Shown in pieces: positions 47,769 to 57,046 of a stretch of 64,000 bases of DNA. Numbering within the stretch: the first letter of the stretch is position 1; the number at the start of each line of letters is the position of its first letter. The position numbers and the translations under genes are program-made. The notes below the pieces were generated by a model that was not told the DNA's origin, searched no databases, and was given only the letters and a program-made list of their open reading frames with translations. This DNA comes from Tetracladium setigerum (Eukaryota; Ascomycota; Leotiomycetes; Helotiales), in NCBI GenBank assembly GCA_031472005.1, contig PZJY01000004.1:1896556-1960555 (forward strand), written 5' to 3'.

Positions 47769-47776
47769 CTTTTATA
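47769..47776 (-). promoter_or_regulatory. TATA box of the copia antisense gene
   Basis: TATAAAAG on the minus strand lies about 95 nt before ATG 47674. It is followed by a CAACAACAACA-rich leader without stops or ATGs. Spacing fits an RNA polymerase II promoter inside the element. Confidence 0.6.
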
Positions 47777-48283
47777 TCCTCGTCGCGCTCACGACTCAAA
47801 TGTTTGCATATATCACATGACAGAGCTATACTACTTCTGGAAGCACTTCACGATGTTGTTCAGAGCGCGCTTTGCGCGTTGTTTATTATAATAGAACGCT
47901 TGAAAATTCCCTCTTTGGGACGAACATCACCGAACTCCGATTCTTACTCTTATTTGGGAGAAATTCACTTGCAAATACAGTTGAGACTGTCTTGTAGAGC
48001 TGATAGAATACGCGTTTCCTGCTTTGGCAGTGCTACGAGCTTTCTGTTCATTCATTTGGAGCGCGTAAAGCGGTTGCATATATCTGTATTTGTTTTTCTT
48101 GACGTTCGGCTATGATAAGCGATGATCGCATCACACCACCTTTGTACAACCTCTCATTTGTTATTTATCACTCACTGTATACTAGCATCAGCTGCTCGCT
48201 ACCCTTTTCTTTTGTAATATACACTGCTCGTTTTGTACGCATGAGACGTCCAGCAAAGGAATTCTGGAGCGTCGCATGGGGTG

Positions 48284-48512
48284 TGTCACAAAACAGCCGC
48301 ATCATGTGATTATTTGCTTGATGTGGCGAGGTAGAGTGGCTGGTGCAATGCTTGCACCAGCGCACTGAACGTATATATAGAGTTCGCGTCCCCCTTTTTT
48401 CTGAGGTGGGACAAGAGTACAATTTACACCTTACTGTGAGGCTATTTGCAGCTTCACAACTCGCTCTCCACCACTATATTCAAAGCTCGAACAGGTGCTA
48501 TTACGTGTGACA
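48284..48512 (+). repeat. copia 3' LTR
   Basis: It is 229 bp and identical by eye to the 5' LTR. Confidence 0.95.
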
Positions 48513-48517
48513 GAGAT

Positions 48518-48876
48518 CTTATTAAAATCTTTAATAAATTACCGGTAGAATCCGTAAAAGCTTAAGTAAGACTTAACTCCGGTCACGATAATAGGCCGTT
48601 TCTAATTCTTAAGAGCTTTTATATAATCTAAATTAGTCTTTAACCCTTTAATTATAAGTATAAATTTAAGGTATTTAATCTTTATAATATTAAACTCGCT
48701 TTTAATTATATTCGCTTAAAGGTTAGCGTTTCGTAACCGTATTAGGACCTTCTTAACGTGCTCTTTATAATCTTCGACGTTCTTAAAGTAGATAATAATG
48801 TTATTTAGATACGCTAAGTAAAAGTTATTTAAGTAATCGATAAGGATATTATTTATATAGCGCTAATAAGTAGTAA
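48518..48876 (-). pseudogene. RIP-mutated pol fragment of outer Ty3-A
   Basis: It corresponds to 53100-53458 of the intact element (offset 4,582). It lies between the copia TSD and the TSD of the inner Ty3-A copy. Confidence 0.9.
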
Positions 48877-49175
48877 TGTAACGGCACTGTTCACCGGTAC
48901 GATCACGTAATCAAAGCAGGGATGTATGGTGATATATGCTAGTGAATGATGATCGGTCGTAACAATAGGCTCTAATACTAAGAAAAGAAGAAAACTACCG
49001 ATCAATAAGTGGCTAGAGGCCGGGCTATATACATGTCCGTAACAAGGCCGTAAGGCATCCGTAACTTCCAGGCCATCAAGTGCTCCTGCTTGTGCATCGG
49101 GACTAGTCCGCAACTGGCCCGGTACTGGTGCGATCCTGGTGGTCACGTGTGGGTCATGTGTTGATGGTCATCACA
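48877..49175 (-). repeat. 3' LTR of intact Ty3-A
   Basis: It is 299 bp, TGTAACGGC to CATCACA in plus-strand reading. A TATATAG word on the minus strand lies at about 49025-49031. Confidence 0.95.
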
Positions 49176-49187
49176 TCCCCCCTCCTG
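49176..49187 (-). other. polypurine tract of Ty3-A
   Basis: The minus-strand purine run AGGAGGGGGGA directly abuts the LTR, as expected for plus-strand priming. Confidence 0.8.
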
Positions 49188-49629
49188 GAAGTGGAACTCG
49201 TCCTCGAGTTCCTGGTATCTGCCAATTGCGAGTAGCCAATCGCATCGTACAACGCTCGAAGCGCTGGTGAGATACGGCTTGGTTTCGATGATATTGTTGG
49301 TCCAATTGATGAAGTGACACAATAGTAGCAAACAATTTTCTCGCTTAGCTACAATAGTAACAAACGACGATGTTGATAACGGGCGTGTAACTGGCCTGTA
49401 TCGCCATACTTGAACAGTTGTTGCTGTACTATTGTTAATGAGTGACAATTGAATGCGAACAAGTTTGCAATTCGCTTGCGCACAATACCAGGAACTGGCT
49501 ATTGTCGGATAGTGCATATATAGCTCTCGCAGCTCTCTTCGTTCATGATTCCTTTCCTTTCCCTCTTAGCATCAACAACAAGTCCGTAAGTGGCTCTTTG
49601 GTCGACTTATGTACAGTACAACTGCTAAC

Positions 49630-50802
49630 ATGATGGGTGCAGAGCAGCCACAGCAGCATCAGCAACAACAACAAGATTGTAAGTGGCCCCGGAAGTGTAC
49701 CGTTTGCAGGCAGTGTTGACTGACTTCTTGGTGATAGTCGCCCGTTCCAGCAATCTCTCTCTCTCTCTCAAGTCGTAAGTGATCCCTGGAAGCTCTTGTT
49801 TTGGTACATCATCGCTAACGTTTGGTATAGTCTGCTCTGTTCCAGCACCATCACCACCAACAACAAGTCTCCTTCGTCGTAAGTCAATCACTCTTTGGAC
49901 GGCGTCGTAACGGTCTGCTAACGGTTGTAGAAGTCACCACCACCACCACCACAATGCCTCTCGCCGCCCCCGCCGGTTGCCTCCCAGAGGCGTACCGCGT
50001 CTGGTGCGTCTGCTGCGTTCGCCGCACCATGAAGAAGCCCAAGCACCGATGCTCCTTCCCAAAGGTCTCCTCCAAGCTCTGCTCCCACTGCGCCGCCTCC
50101 AAGGGCAATTGTGTTCGCGTAAGTGGTCCGTAACGGGTCCGTTTGTGGGCCGTATTAACTGTGGCCGCAGCTTCCCTGGAATGTTGGCCCGGAGTATACT
50201 GTTTTCCTCGCTGCAATTGCAGCAATGGACGCTCCTGTTCCGGCCCTGGTCCTGCCCTCCCACGACCCCGCCGACGCCGCCGCCGCAGCAGCAGCAACAG
50301 CAACAGCAGAAGCAGCAGCAGATGCTGCAGCTGAAGCAAAGGAAGCCGCCGTCGTCGCCGCCGCCACCACCATCCACGAGATCTGCTTGGTCGGTGCCGC
50401 CGAGGCACCAAAGTCTGCCGCCGCCGCTGCTTTCATGCAGCTTGAAGCAACTCGCGCTCTCCAGCGCTCAATGGAGGTAAGTCTATCCTTCCTGGAACTG
50501 GCTGGTAACTGCTCTGTTCCGGTATTGACTTTTGATAGGACTTGACCGATGAGGTCTTTGAGCTTCGGGCTCAAAGCAAGAAGAATTCTGTTGGGGTTTT
50601 GGCTGCCCTGGGCAAGCTGGAAGCCCAGCTGAAGAGCTCTGGTGGTGGCAAACGCCGCCGCCAGGGCTCCGATGCTGGTGCGGATGGCGCCCGGGGTAGG
50701 AAGAAGAGTCGTCGGGAGGAGGAGGAGGAGGGGGAGGATGAGATCGCCCGCCTGACCGGGGGTACCGGGGGTGGTTCCGGGGGGGAGGAGGAGGAGGAGT
50801 AG
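49630..50802 (+). CDS. Ty3-A antisense gene: Cys6-cluster, Ala-rich, acidic-tailed protein
   Basis: Spliced gene on the strand opposite gag-pol; it ends 47 bp from the pol stop, tail to tail. Coding exons are 49954-50118, 50171-50476 and 50539-50802 (244 aa), and all junctions are phase 0. The N-terminus has a Cys cluster: CVCC, then a Cys after 11 residues, CSHC and a last Cys (CX2C-X11-C-X9-C-X2-C-X6-C). An Ala-rich helix, a coiled-coil-like part (LTDEVFELRAQSKKN), a basic run (GKRRRQ, RGRKKSRR) and a Glu-rich tail follow. Upstream, three more intron-like pairs (49679-49737, 49775-49830, 49879-49930) suggest a spliced leader. An ATG at 49630 enters a different frame and is treated as leader. 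Function unknown; a nuclear regulator is my inference. Confidence 0.72.
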
Positions 50803-50849
50803 GAGGTTGTTTTGCCTGTGTTTAGTTGTTTTTGGAGGGACCTGGCTGG

Positions 50850-53800
50850 CTACTTGATAGCCAGAAAGCCGGCCGGGTCCCTGAATCCGTCGAAATGAGC
50901 GTTTTTACAGTGATCTTCATTCTTCTTGCAGTGACTACTGCTTGTTGAGTTCCCAGTTCCGTAACCATTCGGGCAACAAACGGGGAGGTCCCGGTTTACG
51001 GGATAAGCGAGGTGAAAACTCCGGATGTGATGAGGTGAGTGCTCGAAGTTCTCTTCCGGATACCAAGTTGGATCAGCATCATAACCTACCCATTTGACTT
51101 GGTAGTGCAGCTTGCGACGTATCAGCTTGCTGGCCAACACTTCTTGTACTTCCCATTCTTGCTCTCCTTGGACGATGTCTGGAGGTGGCCGGGCCGGTTC
51201 CTGGCCAGGCAGGGGGTTATTCGGATGCTTCGCTAAGACGTCTGGTGCAAATACATCATGGATCGTTGAGTTGGCTGGCAATTCTAAGCGGTAGGAGTGG
51301 CCAACTTTCTCTAGTATCTTATACGGTCCGGTCCATAATGCGGCCAGCTTCCGACTCGGTCTATCTGTCTTCAGGTTCTTGGTAGAGAGATAGACTTGAT
51401 CACCGACTTCCCAGTCAACTGGCCTACGGTGTTGGTCCGTACTACGTTGCATTCTCTCTTGAGCTCTCTTCATATTGGCTTTGGCGAGGTCCCAAGCATT
51501 ATGCATGCGCGTAGCAAGTTGTACAGCATCATCGTAGTTGAGCTTTTCTTTTGGATCAGACGGCTCTGGCGTGTTCCAATCCCAAGAGGTTCTCGGATCC
51601 AGGCCGTATTTGAGGCGGTAAGGAGTCATTCCAATCGAAGAATGAGGTAGAGTCATCTGTACTCGGTCCATAAGTGGAAGCAACTCGCTCCAGTTGTCCT
51701 GGTAGTGGTTGATGAAAGGTCTCATTCGCTGGTCGATGTACTTGTTCATGATTTCGGTCTGACCATCTGTCTGCTTGTGATAAGCCGTAGATAGTTTGAG
51801 TTGAACCCCAATGATCCTACAGAGTTCGGTCCAGAAACGGGAGACAAACTGGGGTCCTCTGTCAGAGATGATGGAGATGGGGGTATGACCAAAACGGTAA
51901 ATCCATTGAATGAACAGCTGAGCCATCGCTCTGGCATCCGTCGTCTGATGACACGGGATGGATACGCACTCCTTACTGAGTCTATCCATGAACACTAGGA
52001 TTGCATCGAAGCCATGCTTATCCTTGGGGAATGATTTGAAGTCCATGGTTAAGTGTTGCATCGGATGATCAGGTATGGGCAAGGGATGTAAGAAGCCTTG
52101 TTGTTTGGTTTGTCTGGGATGAGCGAACCTACATTCCTGACAGTTGGCAACGTAGGTCTTGCAGTCCTGGTTCATGTCGGGCCAGTAGTACTTTGCTAGC
52201 AATAACGAATACGTCTTGCGCGCACTGGGGTGAGCACTAGAGACTTGGGCATGAACCTCACGGATGAGTTTCGTGCACAGTTCGGTACTCTTGCGGACCA
52301 CTAATCGTCCATGGTACAGCAATAAGTTGTCTTCCACAGTATACCCTTTACGCATGGTGGCTCTTTCTTCAGTGAAGGAGATCCTGTTGTCATCGCGAAG
52401 TGCTTGTAACAGGGCCGATTCGGAGTCTGGAAGGATTGACAATTCCATCGAATTGATCCGGAGTTCTTGTTGACGTTCCACGAATAACTGGCCTAGTTCG
52501 GTGTTGATACGGGGGTCTAATCTGTCGGGTCCTAGGAACACTCTGGAGCGGCTGTCGATTTTGACTTGTTCATGGATCAAAAGATCCTGTTCGCGACGGC
52601 TCAGTATGTCTGCTTTAGCGTTTGATTTACCAGTAGTGTACATGATCTGGAAGTTGAAGTCAGATAAGAACTCCATCCATCTGACCTGCTTAGCTGTCAG
52701 GATCTTGGTTGTCATGAAATACTGGAGGGCTTGGTGGTCGGTGTACACCTGGATACGGTCTTGTACCGACATGAATTCGGGCCGGTATTTCTTGAAACCA
52801 TACACGATGGCATACATCTCCTTGTCATGAATCTCCCAATTGGCTTCGTTGTTCACTAGCACGTGAGAGAAGAAGGCTATTGGGTACCAGTTACCGTCCC
52901 GATGTTGCTGGGAGAATACTCCGGCAATCACTCCATCAGATGAATCTGTTTCCAGCTTGGTAGGGTGTTCTGGCTGGAAGTGATGGAGAGTTTGTACAAG
53001 TAGTAGCTGTTGCCGAAGAGCTTCGAAAGCCGTAGCGCAGTGGTCGTCCCAAACGAACGGTACAGTTGGTCGAGTGAGCTTGGTCAAAGGCAGTGAGATC
53101 CTACTGAAATCTTTGATGAATTGCCGGTAGAATCCGCAGAAGCCTAAGTAGGACTTGACTCCGGTCACGGTAGTGGGCCGTTTCCAGTTCCTAAGAGCTT
53201 CTGTATGATCTGGATCAGTCTCCAACCCTTCAGTTGTGAGTATGAATCCAAGGTATTTAATCTTTGTAACACTGAACTCGCTTTTAGCTATGTCCGCCTG
53301 AAGGTTGGCGTTTCGTAACCGTATCAGGACCTTCTTGACGTGCTCTTCATGGTCTTCGACGTTCTCAGAGTAGATAATAATGTCATCTAGATACGCTGAG
53401 CAGAAGTCATCCAAGTAGTCGATGAGGACATCATTCATGTAGCGCTGATAAGTGGCAGGGCCGTTGGTCAAGCCAAATGGTAGAACTTTACATTTATAGG
53501 TACCGTACCTGGTCCGGAAGGTGGTCATCTCTTCTGACTCTGGATCCATTCGGATTCGATGAAAGGCTTGTCTAATATCTAGCTTGGTGAATATCCTGGC
53601 TTTACCCATTCTGGAGAGTAATTCATCGATCCTTGGTATCGGGTAGGGATCGGACTGAGTTAGAGCATTGAGCTTTCGGAAATCAATACAGAAGCGGAGT
53701 TTATCACTATGAGGCTTCTTGACGAATAGCACTGGTGAGGCAAAGGGGCTATTCGAGTCCGTTATGAACCCTTTCGCTAGATTCTCTAAGAGGTAATCCT

Positions 53801-54785
53801 TGGTGGCTTGGAGCTCTGCAGTTGACTGTCGGTAGAGTGGAGAGAATGAAGAAGGTAGTGGTTCCGTCAGAGTTATCTTATGGTCATAGCGACGATGAGG
53901 TGGCAGTACATCTGATGCTGCCTTAGAGAATACGTCTTTGTATGATTGGTATTCGCGGGGGAGACGCGCCCGTATCAGGGCCGTTGTCTCATCGTCGTCC
54001 AGCGGAGTGTTGGAGATTTCGTTGATGATCCTATCGATTTCGTAGATGCTGGAGATGAAGAACTCTGTACCAGGCTTTTGCATTTGGTAGTGGAAGGAGT
54101 TCGCACTGACTTCACAAATGGAGAATGAATTAATATTAGGGTGGACTGAACCAGCAGTCCGGGTCGGTTTCGGGGGTGTAACGGTAGGCATCACGCTTAC
54201 AGGTGCAGACGATGGGGTGATCAAGGAGTATGGAAGAACAGAAATTGTATTCATTTGAGCTGCCTTCCCCCGTCGTCTGTCATCGTTTGCCATAGCGGTG
54301 TCCCTCCGTAACACGTCCTTCTGAATGGATTTGAATGAGAGTGGTGAAGTGGTAGAAGATAAGGAAATAATCATGTCCTTCCCATAGTATGGGGTAGGTG
54401 GTGTATCGGACGGCCAAAGGACTTGGTTCTTGACAGGATCGACTTTACATCGAAAGTGCTTGAGCCATTTGTTTCCAATAATTACATCTTGTTGCCCGAG
54501 GTCCAGGATAACGAAGGGGCAGTTCCGGATGCGACGACCATCTACGTGCAGATGCAATCGCATGAACTGATTGACTTTACTCTGGATAGTTGAATTGTAA
54601 CCCCGTACTTGTACGGAGTAGGGCAGTTTCTGAACCTTCAAGCCGAGAGCCTGAGCAAGGCTAAGGGCAAATGGCCGGTTCATGAAGAGGTAACCGTTCG
54701 CTCCTGTATCCACCAGAGCCTTGATTTGAACACCGCATCCATTCATAGTCAAAGTCGTACGAATTTGGAAGGGCTCACCTCCCAT
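50850..54785 (-). CDS. Ty3-A Pol polyprotein (PR-RT-RH-IN-chromodomain)
   Basis: Open frame of 1,311 aa from ATG 54785; the frame stays open upstream into the end of gag. Protease has ALVDTGANGYLF. Reverse transcriptase has KLRFCIDFRKLNA, FTKLDIRQAFHRIR and the YLDDIIIY box. RNase H has KLETDSSDGVIAGVF. The integrase zinc finger is H-H-C-C, with CQECRFAHP. The integrase core has the first D in LTMDFKSFP, the second in IISDRGPQF, and E in QTEIMNKYI. The C-terminal chromodomain reads WEVQEVLASKLIRRKLHYQV then KWVGYD, followed by WYPEEN. This places the element among chromoviruses, whose chromodomain steers integration to certain chromatin. No disabling change is seen. Confidence 0.94.
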   Translation of the reverse strand: MGGEPFQIRTTLTMNGCGVQIKALVDTGANGYLFMNRPFALSLAQALGLKVQKLPYSVQVRGYNSTIQSKVNQFMRLHLHVDGRRIRNCPFVILDLGQQDVIIGNKWLKHFRCKVDPVKNQVLWPSDTPPTPYYGKDMIISLSSTTSPLSFKSIQKDVLRRDTAMANDDRRRGKAAQMNTISVLPYSLITPSSAPVSVMPTVTPPKPTRTAGSVHPNINSFSICEVSANSFHYQMQKPGTEFFISSIYEIDRIINEISNTPLDDDETTALIRARLPREYQSYKDVFSKAASDVLPPHRRYDHKITLTEPLPSSFSPLYRQSTAELQATKDYLLENLAKGFITDSNSPFASPVLFVKKPHSDKLRFCIDFRKLNALTQSDPYPIPRIDELLSRMGKARIFTKLDIRQAFHRIRMDPESEEMTTFRTRYGTYKCKVLPFGLTNGPATYQRYMNDVLIDYLDDFCSAYLDDIIIYSENVEDHEEHVKKVLIRLRNANLQADIAKSEFSVTKIKYLGFILTTEGLETDPDHTEALRNWKRPTTVTGVKSYLGFCGFYRQFIKDFSRISLPLTKLTRPTVPFVWDDHCATAFEALRQQLLLVQTLHHFQPEHPTKLETDSSDGVIAGVFSQQHRDGNWYPIAFFSHVLVNNEANWEIHDKEMYAIVYGFKKYRPEFMSVQDRIQVYTDHQALQYFMTTKILTAKQVRWMEFLSDFNFQIMYTTGKSNAKADILSRREQDLLIHEQVKIDSRSRVFLGPDRLDPRINTELGQLFVERQQELRINSMELSILPDSESALLQALRDDNRISFTEERATMRKGYTVEDNLLLYHGRLVVRKSTELCTKLIREVHAQVSSAHPSARKTYSLLLAKYYWPDMNQDCKTYVANCQECRFAHPRQTKQQGFLHPLPIPDHPMQHLTMDFKSFPKDKHGFDAILVFMDRLSKECVSIPCHQTTDARAMAQLFIQWIYRFGHTPISIISDRGPQFVSRFWTELCRIIGVQLKLSTAYHKQTDGQTEIMNKYIDQRMRPFINHYQDNWSELLPLMDRVQMTLPHSSIGMTPYRLKYGLDPRTSWDWNTPEPSDPKEKLNYDDAVQLATRMHNAWDLAKANMKRAQERMQRSTDQHRRPVDWEVGDQVYLSTKNLKTDRPSRKLAALWTGPYKILEKVGHSYRLELPANSTIHDVFAPDVLAKHPNNPLPGQEPARPPPDIVQGEQEWEVQEVLASKLIRRKLHYQVKWVGYDADPTWYPEENFEHSPHHIRSFHLAYPVNRDLPVCCPNGYGTGNSTSSSHCKKNEDHCKNAHFDGFRDPAGFLAIK

Positions 54786-54847
54786 GAGAGTGGAGAGGTC
54801 AAGGTCTGATAGATCACATTTGCGTAGGCCCAGGAAGGTGTCTTTAC

Positions 54848-56305
54848 CTAGGCGTCCCCGTTTCCCTCCAGGAACGCATCAACTTCGGCTTCGTGGTCGA
54901 ATTCTTCCTGTGGTTCGTCGTCCCCAACATCCTCTTGGATCTCTTTGATTGAGGGCTTGGATGGACAGTTGGCGGCCCAATGGCCGACTTTACCGCAGTG
55001 GAAGCACGGGGAGGAATCAGCTGGAGCCTTGGTTTCGGGCTTGTTCCGGTCTGTGCTCGGACCTGTTCGTTGGAAAGCTTGGTTGGGAAGAGGCACGGTA
55101 GTGTTCGGTCTTGATGACAGAATTGGGTTGTATTTGCGAACCGGTGGATTGGAGACGGGCCTGTTACTGGCCGGAAACTTGAGGAGTCCGCGGGGAGCAG
55201 TTGGTATACTGGATTTAGCAACTGAATTGGAGAGTTCAAAATTGTGCCGGCGCTCCTTGTCAATGCTCATGAGATCAGCTGTCATGAGAGTCAAGCTACC
55301 GTTCCATGCCAGTTTGTTCACCGTAGCTTGGCTTCTCAAGGATGGAGTGATTTTCTTCCACATATAGTAAAAGAGTTCTGAATTCGGCACTTGGCCGCGC
55401 AGCGCCATGCTAATGAATCTGGCTCTGAACTCACCGAATGTCTCTTGAGCATGCCCCTTGTCTGCCATGTGCATAGCATCAAAAGCGTTACGGGCATCTT
55501 CGGTCTCATAGCCAGTGAGGAAGAATGATCTAAGGTCATTCATCATTTCGACCTCGTTCTTGTAGTCTTGACTGGGAGTATCGGACTGGTAACGGGGCTC
55601 CAGGTACGTACGTGCTAGTCCTTTGGTACATCCCCAGATGAGGGCTTTGCGAGTAGCAGTCGAATCGTAGTGGTCAGCGTTGATGTCCAATCGGTCCTTG
55701 ATGGATATCTGCCACTGTCTATACGTGGGGTCGTGACCATCGTCTAGTGGTTCGAATTTCTCAGTAAGCTTAGTTTTGTGGGAGGCCCTGTTTCGGTCGC
55801 CTTCCGGGGTAGCTCCTGGGGTTCTTGAAACAGCAGGTCGTTCGACAGTGACCTCCTCGTTGATGCTTTCCTCTCGAATCCTGGCAGCGAAGCGCGATTC
55901 TGCTTCCGGAGTCTCGATAGACGTCCGTAAGGGGCCAGCACCAGGAGCTCCAGAAGGGCCAGTGTACCCCGGAGGATGGTTGGTTACAGATTCAGTTCGA
56001 GAATCCTGTCGAAGTTCATTATTTATAGTCTTCTTTAGCTCGGCTAATTGGCGCTGAGTATCAGCGCGAAGCTCCCGATTCTGAGCTTCCATCTGCCGCA
56101 TAAAGCTCTGGATTTGACCACTCATTTGCTGAAAGAAGGCTTCTTGATTGGTGAGTTTCTTCTTCCCTTTTCCTTTGGCTCGCCTTTCGTTACCGGAACC
56201 GGCGCTCTCCTGGCCCGAAGATTCCTCTGGTCGTTCTTCGTCACTTGGCTGGTTGGTCGACATCTCGGTAGCCTTGGTGTCGGTAGTATTGGTGTCGGTG
56301 GCCAC
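54848..56305 (-). CDS. Ty3-A Gag
   Basis: Gag protein of 485 aa. The N-terminus is Ser/Glu-rich with a basic KGKGKKKL run, followed by a helical QMSGQIQSFMRQMEAQNREL segment. The capsid region contains FEPLDDGHDPTYRQWQISIK, FFLTGYETEDARNAFDAM and FGEFRARFISMALRGQVP. A CCHC knuckle (CFHCGKVGHWAANC) sits near the C-terminus and is followed by an acidic tail. The stop at 54848-54850 lies 63 bp before the pol ATG. Pol is in the -1 register relative to Gag, so a -1 frameshift or re-initiation is possible. Confidence 0.93.
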   Translation of the reverse strand: MATDTNTTDTKATEMSTNQPSDEERPEESSGQESAGSGNERRAKGKGKKKLTNQEAFFQQMSGQIQSFMRQMEAQNRELRADTQRQLAELKKTINNELRQDSRTESVTNHPPGYTGPSGAPGAGPLRTSIETPEAESRFAARIREESINEEVTVERPAVSRTPGATPEGDRNRASHKTKLTEKFEPLDDGHDPTYRQWQISIKDRLDINADHYDSTATRKALIWGCTKGLARTYLEPRYQSDTPSQDYKNEVEMMNDLRSFFLTGYETEDARNAFDAMHMADKGHAQETFGEFRARFISMALRGQVPNSELFYYMWKKITPSLRSQATVNKLAWNGSLTLMTADLMSIDKERRHNFELSNSVAKSSIPTAPRGLLKFPASNRPVSNPPVRKYNPILSSRPNTTVPLPNQAFQRTGPSTDRNKPETKAPADSSPCFHCGKVGHWAANCPSKPSIKEIQEDVGDDEPQEEFDHEAEVDAFLEGNGDA

Positions 56306-56742
56306 CGGCCGCGGTGCTCAGTTGAAGCTGGAGGGGAGTGATAGTTGGTGGTGGTCGTTGGGAAGTGGTGGGAGGTTGGTATTTATACCGGGTGGGATAC
56401 TAGTGTCTTCCGGATGACTTTTAGATTAGTCAACACTTAGTACTGTTACAGTTTCCTCTGCACAGGGGGTTGTTGGAGTCTCTCGGAGCGCAGTCGATAC
56501 GTTCCTACTCCCTTGACGCAGCGAGTTCTCGGAAGTCGCTCGCTCGATTTTACCAGCTGCCGGTGCTGATATCAAACCCTGATATCACTGGTTGTCCAGG
56601 TGGTCTCTGATTACCTGGCTCTTCGCAACTTCACCGGAAGGGGTCCGTTACCTGGGTGAAAGGTATTATTGGATATTCCGATGAAGTCGCTGGTTGAGAT
56701 ATATGAAAGCCGTCACCGGCGGAGTCGAGTTTTCTTCTTTTA

Positions 56743-57041
56743 TGTAACGGCACTGTTCACCGGTACGATCACGTAATCAAAGCAGGGATGTATGGTGATA
56801 TATGCTAGTGAATGATGATCGGTCGTAACAATAGGCTCTAATACTAAGAAAAGAAGAAAACTACCGATCAATAAGTGGCTAGAGGCCGGGCTATATACAT
56901 GTCCGTAACAAGGCCGTAAGGCATCCGTAACTTCCAGGCCATCAAGTGCTCCTGCTTGTGCATCGGGACTAGTCCGCAACTGGCCCGGTACTGGTGCGAT
57001 CCTGGTGGTCACGTGTGGGTCATGTGTTGATGGTCATCACA
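56743..57041 (-). repeat. 5' LTR of intact Ty3-A
   Basis: It is 299 bp and identical by eye to the left LTR. Confidence 0.95.
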
Positions 57042-57046
57042 AGTAA

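Larger units (their letters stand above)
39832..48512 (+). mobile_element. intact Ty1/copia retrotransposon
   Basis: 229-bp LTRs (39832-40060 and 48284-48512) begin TGTCAC and end GTGACA and appear identical. TSD GAGAT lies at 39827-39831 and 48513-48517. It carries one uninterrupted gag-pol frame and about 2.65 kb of extra sequence between pol and the 3' LTR with an antisense gene. It has no RIP signature although it sits inside a RIP-mutated element, so it is a young insertion. Confidence 0.95.
48877..57041 (-). mobile_element. intact Ty3 chromovirus family A with antisense gene
   Basis: 299-bp LTRs (48877-49175 and 56743-57041) appear identical. TSD AGTAA lies at 48872-48876 and 57042-57046. 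The minus orientation is set by gag and pol and by a polypurine tract abutting the left LTR. It is inserted into a RIP-mutated copy of its own family, in the same orientation. Frames are open and no RIP is visible, so the insertion is recent. Confidence 0.95.

Noticed and set aside
49977..50480. Plus-strand frame with a poly-Gln stretch and the minus-strand frames over the Ty3-A antisense gene
   Set aside because: Only the MDAPVP frame joins in phase to both neighbouring exons and carries the coiled-coil and acidic tail. The others arise from GCAGCA repeats.
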